Source of the DNA: Bacteroidota bacterium
GTDB taxonomy: Bacteria > Bacteroidota > Bacteroidia > Bacteroidales > F082
Direction: 5' to 3'
DNA: 64,000 bases
Assembly: GCA_018830105.1 (NCBI GenBank)
Contig: JAHJTC010000016.1
Location: 372,001-436,000 of the forward strand
This document shows positions 10,177 through 20,502 of the stretch, piece by piece. Both the position numbers and the translations under genes were made by a program. The notes under the pieces are model-generated. The model worked only from the letters and a program-made list of their open reading frames with translations. It did not search any database and was not told the DNA's origin. Each line of letters opens with the position of its first letter. Within the stretch, counting starts at the first letter, position 1.

Positions 10177-11592
10177 TCACTGTTCACTGTTAACAAAGCC
10201 AAGATAACGCCCGGCTTTGCTTTTATCGAAATGGTTTCTTTTAAACGGATGTGCTTCAGTGTTAAAGGTATAGTCGCTAAAAGGATAGCTTTGTTCATCT
10301 TCTGTGAAAGTGAGGTACAGGTACTTCAGCGTTTCAGCAAAAAAGAAAGTGGGCATATAGTCTTTCTGCTCCTTGGTTTCAACATCTTTGATGCTGGTAA
10401 AGGCAATATCCGTTTTACAATATTGTTTGATGTCGGACCAATATTGCGCATTCATCTTATAAAAACTACTATCACCCGTAATTTTAAAAAGATAATAGGC
10501 CGATTCGATAATTTCAGGATTCAGGTCATAAGCCGGATAGCTTGAGGTAGCTTTTTTGTAGTCGTACACCATGGGCTCCAGTCCGTTCAAATTCCACAGG
10601 TAGTCCCAGCTGCTTTGCAATTTAATTGCCCTGTCTGTATCTCCTGAAAGCGCCAGTATTGCCGGGAAAAAGGCGTCGTATAAAGTAATCACCGAACTTA
10701 CTTTTTCTCCGCTGTGCATATCAGCCCGTCCATACCACAGTTTTCCGTCGTATGTTTCGGCCAGATAAGTATTAATCCCTTTGATGCTTTCTTCCCATAG
10801 CCTGCCCAGTTCGTCGTCGCCAAACAGTAAATAGCTCTTGTAGAGGTATTCGTAATAGGAGTCAACGCCGGCGCAGAGATGGCTTTGCGTCGAAACCCAC
10901 TCGCCGGTATTCACATCTATCACATCGCCAATCAAACCAATTTCTGAGCGTAGGTCGAAAATTGCTAAAGTGGCTTTTTTGCCTGCCTGATAATATTTGG
11001 GATCTTGTGTATAATAACTCAAAACACCCATCTCAAAAGTGTATGTAGCCGCTTCGGCAACATTTACCGTATCGCCATGAGCCTGTCCGGTTTTTAAATT
11101 CACCCAGTAAGTGGGGATGCCTGTTTTGGTATCGAAGGCCGGAAGCATGCGGTCAGCGAAGTCTTTGGCTTTTTCGAGCACGGCAGCATTACGCGACAGT
11201 TCGTACATCGAAAGCAGTCCGCCCAAAATACGGATGTTCACCTCAAAAACTTTGGCATCCAGATCTTTATCAAAGTCCAGCGAATCGACCACATAAGCCT
11301 CAATCAAGCGTGTTTCGTCTTCAAAGCCCATCATGTATAAGGTGCTGTATGCATCAATGGGGGATATGTACAAAGGCTCTTCGTACCAGTCTTTAGCCGT
11401 TTTCGACAAAGGAGCCAGTGCATCATGGCCCCAGGCGTACTTTTTATAAGCCTGCCAGCTTCGGAGTGTTTCGTTCCTTACATTTTCTGCTGCCATTCCG
11501 ATGACAGGTTTTTCGCCCGATTTGTTTTCAACTCCGGTATTACAGGAAAAAAGAAATATACCGGCAACAAAAATTAGAAGTGATTTTTTCAT
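10177..11592 (-). CDS. GH47 alpha-1,2-mannosidase-like lipoprotein
   Basis: Glycoside hydrolase family 47, inverting alpha-1,2-mannosidases best known from eukaryotic N-glycan trimming and rarer in bacteria. 471 residues. The lipobox ends at Cys17 (GIFLFSC), so the mature protein is lipid-anchored in the envelope. Family signatures along the (alpha/alpha) barrel: RSWQAYKKYAWGHDALAPLS, SPIDAYSTLYMMGF, FEVNIRILGGLLSMYELS, GVDSYYEYLYKSYLLFGD, ESAYYLFKITGD, FFFAETLKYLYLTF and FNTEAHP; the last carries the Thr that coordinates calcium in characterised enzymes. No SusCD or other mannan genes are adjacent. The likely substrate is a mannose-rich glycan from host or environment; the substrate is inference. 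Confidence 0.9.
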   Translation of the reverse strand: MKKSLLIFVAGIFLFSCNTGVENKSGEKPVIGMAAENVRNETLRSWQAYKKYAWGHDALAPLSKTAKDWYEEPLYISPIDAYSTLYMMGFEDETRLIEAYVVDSLDFDKDLDAKVFEVNIRILGGLLSMYELSRNAAVLEKAKDFADRMLPAFDTKTGIPTYWVNLKTGQAHGDTVNVAEAATYTFEMGVLSYYTQDPKYYQAGKKATLAIFDLRSEIGLIGDVIDVNTGEWVSTQSHLCAGVDSYYEYLYKSYLLFGDDELGRLWEESIKGINTYLAETYDGKLWYGRADMHSGEKVSSVITLYDAFFPAILALSGDTDRAIKLQSSWDYLWNLNGLEPMVYDYKKATSSYPAYDLNPEIIESAYYLFKITGDSSFYKMNAQYWSDIKQYCKTDIAFTSIKDVETKEQKDYMPTFFFAETLKYLYLTFTEDEQSYPFSDYTFNTEAHPFKRNHFDKSKAGRYLGFVNSEQ

Positions 11593-12058
11593 AGGTTTAA
11601 ATGTTGTGCTGCAGCGCCCTATGCTGTGGGGTTTGAGGCTTTGTTATTTGATTTTCTTTGATCATTTTGAATTTCTGTCACTACATCTTTAGGGTCTAAG
11701 ATTCGTGCGTATTTAAAAGAGACTTTTATTATTTGGTTTGTGTACATTGATATTGCTAAAATAACCTAAAATCTCGTTTATCACAATTTTTAATAGGGTT
11801 ATCGTTTATTTAAGTGTTGGGGGTGTTAGGGAGAAGCAGTTAATTGCTGGCTGGGGCATTCAAAGTAATCACATGTCAAGATTCTTTAAAAGTTGTTTAA
11901 TGTTCAAAGATTACCCAGTATTCATGCTGCGGTGCTATTAAGACTTGCTGCTAGATAAATCCTTTACGTAGCTTTGGCGATGCACGGAATTTCTTTTTTA
12001 ATCTGAGAAAAAATTGCCGCGACTTAACCGACTTAGTAGCAGTGGCACGACACTAATA
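11593..12058 (-). other. Intergenic region
   Basis: 466 AT-rich bases between two minus-strand genes. It must hold the promoter of the GH47 gene; no clear consensus box, RNA gene, repeat or terminator was recognised. Confidence 0.5.
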
Positions 12059-14662
12059 CTAATTATCGCATTTAACCTTTATTGATCCGAAACAATCGTC
12101 AGCTTCTGTTTCGTTGCCATCGGCATTGGTAAAACGCTGTCCTTTTTTACAAAACTTCACTGAGGGTTTAAGTACTCTCATGGTAATAAAATCCAGCTCA
12201 CGATCTGTTGTATACCGCATGCAGCATTCGTCAACTCCGAGAGCCAGGAGGGCTGGTCCTACCTTCGAAATTCCGTATTTCTTTCCATCCCAGTAAAAGA
12301 TTTCAGCATAATGTCCATCTTTCAATGATGTGGTGTGATTAACCAAGCCGTATTCATTTTCGTCTAAATTAACCACGTTCATCCGGCCTTGGGTATGATG
12401 TTCTATCCCCAGTCCATGCCCGATTTCGTGGGGTATCATGGCCTCATAAACCCTTTGTACCAATTGCAGCCTGACACTCATAGGATACTCTTCCCGTAAA
12501 ACAGGATGATCCCAAAAGCGTAAAATCGTCTCAAAAAGGCCAAGCGTTTCCTCTTTCACCAGGTTAAATTTAGGAATTACGATCAGGTGACTGGCTGCTA
12601 TCGGAGCCCTTTTATATTTACCGGCATCATTCGTACCAATGCATAATCCGGTTGCAAATTCGTCAAGCGGACTTTCAAGCAGATAAAGGGCATATTGCTT
12701 GTTGTTTCTGTAACGCTCTGGTGAGTTAGCATTAATTCTTCTAAACTCTTTTCTCGCCCAGTTTTGCTTAATGTTGTCGGCTTCCTGGATAATGGCCCGG
12801 GTGGCTTCGTCTTCCGGTGAGTGGGCGTTCTTTGGCGGATCGTCAATGTTTGCAGCATAGATGGTCGATCTTATCTCGCTAGAGTTTGGCAGAGTAAGCT
12901 GTTCTCTGGTCAGATAATGCCAGTGGCACGCAGCAGGGTTTTCAGCGGCAATATATTTTGAAAATAACGCATTTGGGTCGTGAATAAAAACATCACGGCA
13001 AAACGGACTGGTTCTGATGTGGAAGCCATTTCGCAGGAGGCGATCTTTATCACAGCTTGCAATTACATCTTTGAGTGAGATAAATCCCCTGTATTCTTCG
13101 AAGGCGGTTAACCCATCGCCTGTGTCTTTTATTCCGGCCGGCAAATTGTCATCATCCGTGTTTTTGTCTAATCCTTCTGCACCCATCTGTTCTTCCCAGT
13201 AATCCGCAATCAGATTACCATTTTCATCAAAAGGTATCTCCATATTGTAAACTTTATCAGCCTTACACAATGCTGTTTGGCCTTTTGTTAATGATTTGGC
13301 AACCAATTCAGCATGTCCGCCGAAATCTCTCGAATACACTACAATACTGGCAGCATTGACTTTGTCGGAAGTTTTGGCCAAAGTATCATTGAAAATAATT
13401 ATGTTGGGATCTGTTTGCCTATCCTGGGGGGCGAAAAAGATATCCGGTTTTTCTTTGGGCGGATCTTCCCCCAGTATGGGAAAATTGGTGCAGATGCCTG
13501 GTAAATGAGAAACAGATTGAAGTTCAAAGCAAATAGTGTCTTCTTCGGTATTGTCAATAAATTCCGCTTTAAATGACAGTGGCAACATGGTGCCCGGATA
13601 GTCTTCGTGCCCGGGCATCCAGGTTTCATACTCCTCCTGGCTTAGCGCGTCGATCTCAAAGTCAAGCTGTTTCCCAAATGTTATTGTTAAGGCGTAAGTA
13701 ACATTGCTTGAACTCATGAACCCTTCCGATTCAACCATGCTGTAATGATTGCCCGAGGCCGTAAATGTTTGCGTTTCAGGCTTCTCTCTTAGAAATCTGA
13801 AAAATGAGGCGGTGTCAATTTTCATGAGTTGCAGATCTTCGCGGCGGCGAACAGTCTGGCCTTCTTCTTCTACCTCTTCAGATCTGTAGTATTCACCGTT
13901 TTTACCGATCCAGGCATTATTGGCCGTGGGTGTTTCACTATAATCTGCCTGATCCGGATACATCTCCAATATCACACCGTCTGATGATTGCCGTTTCTCC
14001 CATTTTCTTTGGCAACCAACACCTTCATACGAGGCAGTAAGTTCTTTTGTGATACCGGGAACACTAACATTATTGATTCGCCCATTTTCGAAATAGGCTC
14101 CTCCTGCTGAGACATTAAAAAAAAGATAATCGTCACAGTTTTGAATCCCTGTGATGGAACAACTAAATAAAGCTTCGGCTTTACCATCATGTTTGGCGAT
14201 GCCTCTGTATGATTCAACTCTGTTAAGCATGGGCTTGAAACCCTCATCGCCGGGTCCTTTATAGGTATCGCATGGATCTGCCCCATAAATCTTAACTTCT
14301 TTCGAAAAATTCAGAGGATATTGAGCAACCTTTGGCCAGTTCAGCGATGCTAAATCAACCCCCTCAGGAAAAGTAGTGATAAAATTATTCGAGATCACTT
14401 TCGTTCCACGCATGCTATGTTTTTTCTTTCTTGCCAACAGCATAAAATCGATGTCTTTCCAAAGTATACTGGCATTCATTTTCGATGTGTAGATCTTTGT
14501 TATTTTGGATATGTAGCCAAGCTTTCCATCGAAATGTTCCTCATTGGTGATGGTTATTGTCAATTCAACATTGGCAGGCACCAAAGGCGTTCCAAACTCA
14601 AATTGCGAATAGGCAAGGTTAAAACTGCCTAAGAAGATGAACAGAATAAACAGGGCTTTCAT
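12059..14662 (-). CDS. Large secreted zinc-metallopeptidase-like protein
   Basis: 867 residues with a Sec signal peptide (MKALFILFIFLGSFNLAYSQ). I do not recognise a named family for the whole protein. Residues 745-756 read HEIGHGLGIEHH, the extended HExxHxxGxxH zinc motif of metzincins: three His ligands, the catalytic Glu746 and the conserved Gly. Around residue 490 there is a Gly/Asp-rich stretch (DENGNLIADYWEEQMGAEGL, then DTGDGLTAFEEYRGF) that looks like calcium-binding repeats of the thrombospondin type 3 or EF-hand kind. The N-terminal half is beta-rich and unlike anything I can name. No T9SS tail is visible at the C-terminus. It stands alone, with its own start 476 bases from the divergent GH3 gene. 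Peptidase activity is inferred from the motif. Confidence 0.75.
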   Translation of the reverse strand: MKALFILFIFLGSFNLAYSQFEFGTPLVPANVELTITITNEEHFDGKLGYISKITKIYTSKMNASILWKDIDFMLLARKKKHSMRGTKVISNNFITTFPEGVDLASLNWPKVAQYPLNFSKEVKIYGADPCDTYKGPGDEGFKPMLNRVESYRGIAKHDGKAEALFSCSITGIQNCDDYLFFNVSAGGAYFENGRINNVSVPGITKELTASYEGVGCQRKWEKRQSSDGVILEMYPDQADYSETPTANNAWIGKNGEYYRSEEVEEEGQTVRRREDLQLMKIDTASFFRFLREKPETQTFTASGNHYSMVESEGFMSSSNVTYALTITFGKQLDFEIDALSQEEYETWMPGHEDYPGTMLPLSFKAEFIDNTEEDTICFELQSVSHLPGICTNFPILGEDPPKEKPDIFFAPQDRQTDPNIIIFNDTLAKTSDKVNAASIVVYSRDFGGHAELVAKSLTKGQTALCKADKVYNMEIPFDENGNLIADYWEEQMGAEGLDKNTDDDNLPAGIKDTGDGLTAFEEYRGFISLKDVIASCDKDRLLRNGFHIRTSPFCRDVFIHDPNALFSKYIAAENPAACHWHYLTREQLTLPNSSEIRSTIYAANIDDPPKNAHSPEDEATRAIIQEADNIKQNWARKEFRRINANSPERYRNNKQYALYLLESPLDEFATGLCIGTNDAGKYKRAPIAASHLIVIPKFNLVKEETLGLFETILRFWDHPVLREEYPMSVRLQLVQRVYEAMIPHEIGHGLGIEHHTQGRMNVVNLDENEYGLVNHTTSLKDGHYAEIFYWDGKKYGISKVGPALLALGVDECCMRYTTDRELDFITMRVLKPSVKFCKKGQRFTNADGNETEADDCFGSIKVKCDN

Positions 14663-15138
14663 GGTTTTGAAGTTTAGGTTACACGATAATGATCAAAGAA
14701 CCCGGATTTTCACAATCGTTAAGCGATGATTGTCAGATTGTACCGTACAAGATTACTAACAAATGGCTTACTGAAATTGTAAAAAAAAAGAGGGCAGGGA
14801 AAATTTGTCACTTTTAATTTTTATCAAAGCAATTTTGCTATCAAAATTTAATGGTGACATTTTTTCGAGAATTATAGGGACCCATAAATGGCTCAATATG
14901 AAGCTTATTTTGGGGTATACCCCTCAAAAATACAAAAAATGCTTTCCAAAACGCAGGCTAAAAATTAAAACCCTTCCCGATTATTTTGTCAGGTATTTTT
15001 TATAGGGCTTTGTTTGGTGTCATCAATACATCAAACTGACGGTATGATGCAATACTTTCCACTTTTGATGTGTTTTTGATGTAGTCCGTTTTTAATAAAG
15101 ATGCCTTACTAAACTTACTTTTGTTGAAAATTTACTTT
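14663..15138. other. Divergent promoter region
   Basis: 476 AT-rich bases between the metallopeptidase (minus) and GH3 (plus) genes. TACTTTTG at 15116-15123 fits the Bacteroidota -7 box TAnnTTTG; no TTG lies at the usual spacing upstream. If it is the -7 box, the GH3 leader is very short. A 66-codon frame at 14805-15005 looks like chance. Confidence 0.45.
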
Positions 15139-17916
15139 ATGAAGAGAATAATACTCAGCTTACTCTTTCTCGCGCTCTATTTAACTTCCTTTTCTCAAAA
15201 TCTCACCATTGACGAAAAAGTCGATAGTTTATTGAATCTGATGACCATTGACGAAAAAATTGGTCAGATGGCACAGGCCGAAAGGGGTATGCTGGAAAAC
15301 ATCAACGACATTTCCACTTATGCTTTAGGTTCGCTCTTAAGTGGCGGAGGCTCCTCGCCCAATCCCAATACGCAAGCTGCCTGGGCCGGGATGTATGATA
15401 ATTTTCAAAGCATAGCGCTGCAAAGCCGCTTGGGTATTCCTTTGATTTATGGTGTTGATGCTGTTCATGGACATAATAATGTGTATGGTGCCGTAATTTT
15501 TCCGCATAACATTGGCCTGGGTTGTACCTGGAATCCGAATTTGGTAAAATCAATCAATGCCATAACCGCCAAAGAAGTGGCTGCCACCGGAATCGACTGG
15601 ACCTTTGCACCTTGTATTGCCGTTCCACGCGATGAGAGGTGGGGAAGGACATACGAAGGTTTTGGCGAAACAGCCGAAATTCAGCAAATCATGGCCCAAG
15701 CTTCTGTGCTGGGTTTGCAGGGAGACGATTTAAGTGCTCCGGAAAGCATTTTGGCATGCGCCAAACATTTTGTAGGCGATGGCGGTACCACAGGCGGCGA
15801 TGATCAGGGAAATACCGAGCTCCTGGAGCAGGTTTTAAGGGATGTTCATATGGCCGGATATATTGATGCTATTGATGCAGGCGTGGGTTCCATTATGGCT
15901 TCTTTCAATAGTTGGAACGGACAAAAATTGCACGGGCACGAATACCTCCTGACGGATGTATTGAAAAACGAATTGGGGTTTGAAGGCTTTATTGTTTCCG
16001 ATTGGAAAGGTGTGGATCAGGTGGCCGGAGATTATCGTGAAGCCATCAAAAGATCCATCAATGCCGGTATTGATATGGTGATGGTTCCCGACAGGTATAT
16101 CTACTTCATCAGTATCTTGAAGGATTTAGTAGAGAGCAACGAAGTAAGCCAGGAAAGAATTGATGATGCCGTGCGAAGAATCTTAAAACAAAAATTCCTG
16201 TTGAATCTTTTTGAAAAACCACTGACAGATCCTGATTTTGCTGCTGATTTTGGTTCTCAGGCACACCGCGATACTGCCAGAAAAGCCGTTCGGGAATCCT
16301 TGATTTTGCTCAATGCCAAAAACGATGTGCTACCACTTCACAAAAACAATCAAAGGATTTTAGTAGCTGGCAATTTGGCCAATGATTTGGGAGCGCTTTG
16401 TGGTGGCTGGAGCATTTCGTGGCAAGGCTCCAACGGCGCAATAACAGAGGGCACTAATATCCTCAACGGATTACAGCAGGCAACCGGAAACAGTGAAATT
16501 ATCTATTCGCAAAGTGGCGATATCAGCGATGATATTGATGTGGCCGTTGTTGTAATCGGAGAGAATCCTTATGCTGAAGGAAATGGCGACAGAGAAAATC
16601 TGTATTTGAATGATTCCGATATCAACCTGATAAAAAAAGTAAAAGGAAATGGCATTCCCGTTATTGCGGTTTTGGTTTCAGGAAGGCCTTTAATTATCAG
16701 CGATATTCTCCCTTATACTGACGCCTTTATTGCCGCCTGGCTGCCTGGTTCCGAAGGTGGAGATGGTATTGCCGACATCCTTTTTGGGGAGGCAGAACCC
16801 AGCGGTAAGCTGTCCATTTCGTGGCCCAAGGATATGTATCATTTTCCGGTGAATTTCGGCGCCTACAATTACAATCCTTTGTATGCTTATAAACATGGTT
16901 TTCAGGGTTTTCCATCGCATAACAGCAGCTCTGCTGTAAGTCCATATGCCGCAAAAACCGAAGATGGAAGAAACAGTATCAGGCTGGTATTGAATGATTT
17001 TATCACAGCAGTGGATGTTGGTGTTTCAGATTTTCAGTTAAAACTTGGTGGAAGCGAAATTCCCGCTATCATTTCTGATGTTGAAATTTCGGCTGAGGAT
17101 GCAAGCGTTCTTATCATCAGCCTGAATACAAGCCTTGGAGAGGGTGATGCGAGTCTTTCCTATTCCGGAAATGGAATTTTTGCCGCCGATTTAGCATTGG
17201 AGACCTTCGATGACTTTTATATTTATAATAACGCAAGTACAGGAGGAGAGATTACCCATTTAATTCCGGGAAAGATTCAGGCAGAAGACTATGCTACTAT
17301 GTTTGGAATTGATACGGAAACGTGCACTGATCAAGGAGGAGGTTTAAGTGTAGGCTGGATTGACCCCAATGATTGGATGAAATACAATGTAGAAATCATG
17401 CAATCAGGTGAATATGCTATCACAAGCAGGATTGCTGGTTATGCGACGGGTTCCTTCAGTCTCAGGTTTGACGAGACTGCAGAAGCTATTGTTCAATTTG
17501 AATCAACGGAGGGGTGGCAGAATTGGGAAGATTTCGCGACAAATATTTATTTGCCACAAGGAAACTATACCATGACTTTCACTGCCCATAATGATGCTTT
17601 TAATGTCAACTATTTCGATTTTGACCTGATTGATGGTATCAGCGAAGGTTTTCAAAATGTAACGGGTATCCGTGTGAGTCCTAACCCGATTAGTTCAGGC
17701 TTTCAGCTAAAATACACCATTTTTCAGGCCTCAGATGTATCGATTAAGCTTTTTGATATGACTGGCCATTTGGTTCAAGCATTCTTTGAGGGGAAAAACC
17801 TGAGCGGTTTACAGAAATTCCAATTTCAAATCGACTCTTCCCTAAAACGGGGCATGTACTTTATTGAAGTGAAGGATGAAAACAAAAGGTATTTTGAGAA
17901 GGTAATGATCGAATAG
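15139..17916 (+). CDS. Secreted GH3 beta-glucosidase with CBM6-like module and T9SS tail
   Basis: Exo-acting beta-glucosidase of family GH3. ATG 15139 is chosen because it gives a clean signal peptide (MKRIILSLLFLALYLTSFSQ); two TTGs upstream would add six residues. GH3 N domain: VDAVHGHNNVYGAVIFPHNI, KHFVGDGGTTGGDDQGNT and the nucleophile Asp288 in FIVSDWKG; GH3 C domain to about residue 600. Residues about 705-835 look like a family 6 carbohydrate-binding module (IPGKIQAEDYATMFGI, WIDPNDWMKYNV). The last about 80 residues form a T9SS type A sorting domain (VSPNPISSGFQLKY, then GMYFIEVKDENKRYFEKVMI). It should therefore be exported to the cell surface or medium. Total about 925 residues; no anomaly. 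Confidence 0.93.
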   Translation: MKRIILSLLFLALYLTSFSQNLTIDEKVDSLLNLMTIDEKIGQMAQAERGMLENINDISTYALGSLLSGGGSSPNPNTQAAWAGMYDNFQSIALQSRLGIPLIYGVDAVHGHNNVYGAVIFPHNIGLGCTWNPNLVKSINAITAKEVAATGIDWTFAPCIAVPRDERWGRTYEGFGETAEIQQIMAQASVLGLQGDDLSAPESILACAKHFVGDGGTTGGDDQGNTELLEQVLRDVHMAGYIDAIDAGVGSIMASFNSWNGQKLHGHEYLLTDVLKNELGFEGFIVSDWKGVDQVAGDYREAIKRSINAGIDMVMVPDRYIYFISILKDLVESNEVSQERIDDAVRRILKQKFLLNLFEKPLTDPDFAADFGSQAHRDTARKAVRESLILLNAKNDVLPLHKNNQRILVAGNLANDLGALCGGWSISWQGSNGAITEGTNILNGLQQATGNSEIIYSQSGDISDDIDVAVVVIGENPYAEGNGDRENLYLNDSDINLIKKVKGNGIPVIAVLVSGRPLIISDILPYTDAFIAAWLPGSEGGDGIADILFGEAEPSGKLSISWPKDMYHFPVNFGAYNYNPLYAYKHGFQGFPSHNSSSAVSPYAAKTEDGRNSIRLVLNDFITAVDVGVSDFQLKLGGSEIPAIISDVEISAEDASVLIISLNTSLGEGDASLSYSGNGIFAADLALETFDDFYIYNNASTGGEITHLIPGKIQAEDYATMFGIDTETCTDQGGGLSVGWIDPNDWMKYNVEIMQSGEYAITSRIAGYATGSFSLRFDETAEAIVQFESTEGWQNWEDFATNIYLPQGNYTMTFTAHNDAFNVNYFDFDLIDGISEGFQNVTGIRVSPNPISSGFQLKYTIFQASDVSIKLFDMTGHLVQAFFEGKNLSGLQKFQFQIDSSLKRGMYFIEVKDENKRYFEKVMIE

Positions 17917-18310
17917 TTGTAAAACATTGGGGTAAAATTATCCCTAAAGGGACAATTAGTCATTCAAAAAAAACCTTTAAAACCTTTCCGCAATGGCTTT
18001 GGTCCTTTGGCCTGTCAAAGGACGAAAAACAAATCTTTTCTATCAAGCCGTATATCCGCTTCAAAGTTATTGTAGCGTGGCATACCCAAACTTTCATCCC
18101 CAAAAAACCCACTCCCAACTTGGCCTGTAAAATTATCCATCTCTATATAAATTATTAGCTATTTCGACCTTTCGCATCTATTCCTCCCCATCAACTCAGT
18201 TTTATATTCTTCACTTTTCATTATTCTCCCCATTCCCAAAAATAAAAAGAAATCCTTAACCATTGGTCAGCTTCACTTAAAAAAAATTTGTAATTTAGTG
18301 CCTCCCAACC
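17917..18310 (+). other. Intergenic region with one hairpin
   Basis: 394 bases between the GH3 gene and the TPR regulator. An 8-bp perfect stem GTCCTTTG (18002-18009) / CAAAGGAC (18016-18023) lies 85 bases after the GH3 stop but lacks a T-run, so it is a weak terminator or an RNA-stability element at best. Nothing else was recognised. Confidence 0.4.
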
Positions 18311-20398
18311 ATGCTGACAATGAAAACAACTTTATTACGCTACCGTAAAAGCCTGTATCCTATAGTAATAGCGGGTTTTATGTTTGGATTGTGTAATACA
18401 TCTTTCGCACAGGCAGACCGTATTCTTGCCATTCACGACAGCATCCGTAACGCTTTTGAAAAAGCCAAAGGCAACGACCGCTTCCCTCTGATGATTATTC
18501 ATGGCGGGGTGCTTCTCCGTTCTGATACAACTACAGCTTACAAATTGATCAATCAGGGGATTGAAGAATCTGCGAAAATTCAGGATCACCAAACCGTCTT
18601 ACTTGGTTATCATAATCTTATTGCGCACTACAATGGTATCGGTAATTTCTCCAAAGCTATTCAGTTGGTCAAAATCAAAATTAATTATGAAAAAGTACAT
18701 GGGCTTAAATTCAGTGAGGGGTTCTCGTATATTAACTGGGCACGTCAATATATCTCGCAAAACAGATATGATAGTGCATTAATCAAAATTGATGCTGCTA
18801 AAAAGATTTTTGAAGAACTTAATCATCTTAAAGGTCTCAGTGTTGTTTATGATGTTTATGGTTTAATCAATATTTTTCAGGGTAATTATAAGGAGGGAAA
18901 CACCTACTACTACAAAGCACTTGAATATGCAAATCAAACAGATTCTGCTTATTTTAAAGGTGTTGTAAGCTATCACCTTGGATTATCCTATTCCAGAACA
19001 GCTGATTATGACCTGGCATCATTTTACATCCATAAAGCCATCGAACATTGGGCACCGCTCCATAGTATGGGGCTTGCTCCAAAATGGAATGCCGCTGAAT
19101 TGCTCGGCAATCTTTATTTGAAACTTAAAAGGTATGACCTGGCACTTGAATACCACAGAGAAGCACTAAGAATCCGTGAACTAAATTATAAAGGTGTACG
19201 TCCGGATAGCACAAACCTCAGCTATGCCTACTCCTACAACAATATTGCCGAGGTATATTACCTTACCCATCAATTGGATTCTGCTTATTGGTATGCGATC
19301 GAATCATTGAAAATCAAACTGCGACCGGCAACCGCAGCTAAACATGAAGAAATTGGAAATTCTTACCTCAATACGGCAAAAATCTTATTAAAGTTAGATT
19401 CAATTGTTCAAGCTGATTCACTAGGACGAATGGCTATAAATCTTTACGAATTAGCCAAATGGAACGATGGCTTGGCCGAAAGCTATAGTCTGCTTGCTGA
19501 TATTGCCTTAGCCAAAAACCAAAAACTAAAAGCATTGGTTTATCTTGAGAAAAGCCTGTCATTATCCCACAAAATTGGAGCAAAGCAGTTAGAAATAGGA
19601 ATTCTAAAAAAAATAGCTCCGTTACAACTGGAATTGGGAAACATTAAAGCTGCCAATAATGCCTATCAAAAATATATCGATTTAAACGATAGCGTTTTCA
19701 ATTCCGACATGAATCAGAAAGTTGCAGAAATGAATGTGAAATATGAGACCGAAAAAAAAGAGATTGAAAACCAGTTCCTGAAAAGCGGATTAGAGGCACA
19801 GAAAAAAACACAAAAATACCTGCTCGCTTCTCAAGCCATGTCACTGGCATTTATCCTGGCAATGATTGCTTTTGTGATTGCCTTACGCAAAAACCTTAAA
19901 AACAAAAACAAACAGCTCATCCACAAAGAAGAAATTAATGAATTACTTCGCGTCCAATACCAAAAAGACCTCAATTACAAAAACCGTGAATTGGAGATGA
20001 TGGTCGAAACAATCAAGAATAAAAACGAAATGCTGGAGACAATTCGTTCCATCATGCTCGAAGAAATCAAACAAAATTGCAACGCCCCAGTCGAAACGTT
20101 CCACCGTACGGTCAAAACTATCCAATCCCACATGACTGCCGACCAAAACTGGGAGCTCTTGGAAAGACAAATTCATGAACTTTCAGCTGATTTCAGAGAA
20201 AAAATGCTCAACAAACATCCGCACCTTACACCAAACGACTTCAAACTACTCACCTACCTCAAACTCAAATTGCCGCAAAGAGAAATTGCAGCCCTGATGA
20301 ACATCACCGAAGACAGTGTCCGCAAGCAAAAATACAGATTACGTAAAAAATTGAACCTCAACGGAGAAGACCTTGAAAGCTATTTAAATTCTATCTAA
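18311..20398 (+). CDS. TPR-repeat membrane regulator with C-terminal LuxR-like HTH
   Basis: 695-residue one-component regulator of a type common in Bacteroidota. A signal-anchor-like hydrophobic stretch lies near residues 15-35. Residues about 60-450 are tetratricopeptide repeats (NSYLNTAKILLKLDSIVQAD, LAESYSLLADIALAKNQKLK). A transmembrane helix spans about 505-526 (AMSLAFILAMIAFVIAL), then a charged coiled coil, and the last about 60 residues are a helix-turn-helix like LuxR/GerE (LTPNDFKLLTYLKLKLPQRE, then MNITEDSVRKQKYRLRKKL). TPRs outside and HTH inside would couple an external signal to transcription. ATG at 18320 is an equally good start. It sits between the GH3 gene and the caspase-like gene; its target is unknown. 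Confidence 0.85.
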   Translation: MLTMKTTLLRYRKSLYPIVIAGFMFGLCNTSFAQADRILAIHDSIRNAFEKAKGNDRFPLMIIHGGVLLRSDTTTAYKLINQGIEESAKIQDHQTVLLGYHNLIAHYNGIGNFSKAIQLVKIKINYEKVHGLKFSEGFSYINWARQYISQNRYDSALIKIDAAKKIFEELNHLKGLSVVYDVYGLINIFQGNYKEGNTYYYKALEYANQTDSAYFKGVVSYHLGLSYSRTADYDLASFYIHKAIEHWAPLHSMGLAPKWNAAELLGNLYLKLKRYDLALEYHREALRIRELNYKGVRPDSTNLSYAYSYNNIAEVYYLTHQLDSAYWYAIESLKIKLRPATAAKHEEIGNSYLNTAKILLKLDSIVQADSLGRMAINLYELAKWNDGLAESYSLLADIALAKNQKLKALVYLEKSLSLSHKIGAKQLEIGILKKIAPLQLELGNIKAANNAYQKYIDLNDSVFNSDMNQKVAEMNVKYETEKKEIENQFLKSGLEAQKKTQKYLLASQAMSLAFILAMIAFVIALRKNLKNKNKQLIHKEEINELLRVQYQKDLNYKNRELEMMVETIKNKNEMLETIRSIMLEEIKQNCNAPVETFHRTVKTIQSHMTADQNWELLERQIHELSADFREKMLNKHPHLTPNDFKLLTYLKLKLPQREIAALMNITEDSVRKQKYRLRKKLNLNGEDLESYLNSI

Positions 20399-20502
20399 AT
20401 AAGCGGCATGTCCACAATTTGTCCCGCACAAGAAAGAAGGTTTTTAGCATTCAAAGCCTAAATTAGCCTCATAAAACAATTTACTCAACCGATATTGTTC
20501 TT

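Noticed and set aside
14805-15005. 66-codon plus-strand frame in the GH3 leader
   Set aside because: AT-rich, basic, without signal or family features, and lies inside the promoter region; probably chance.
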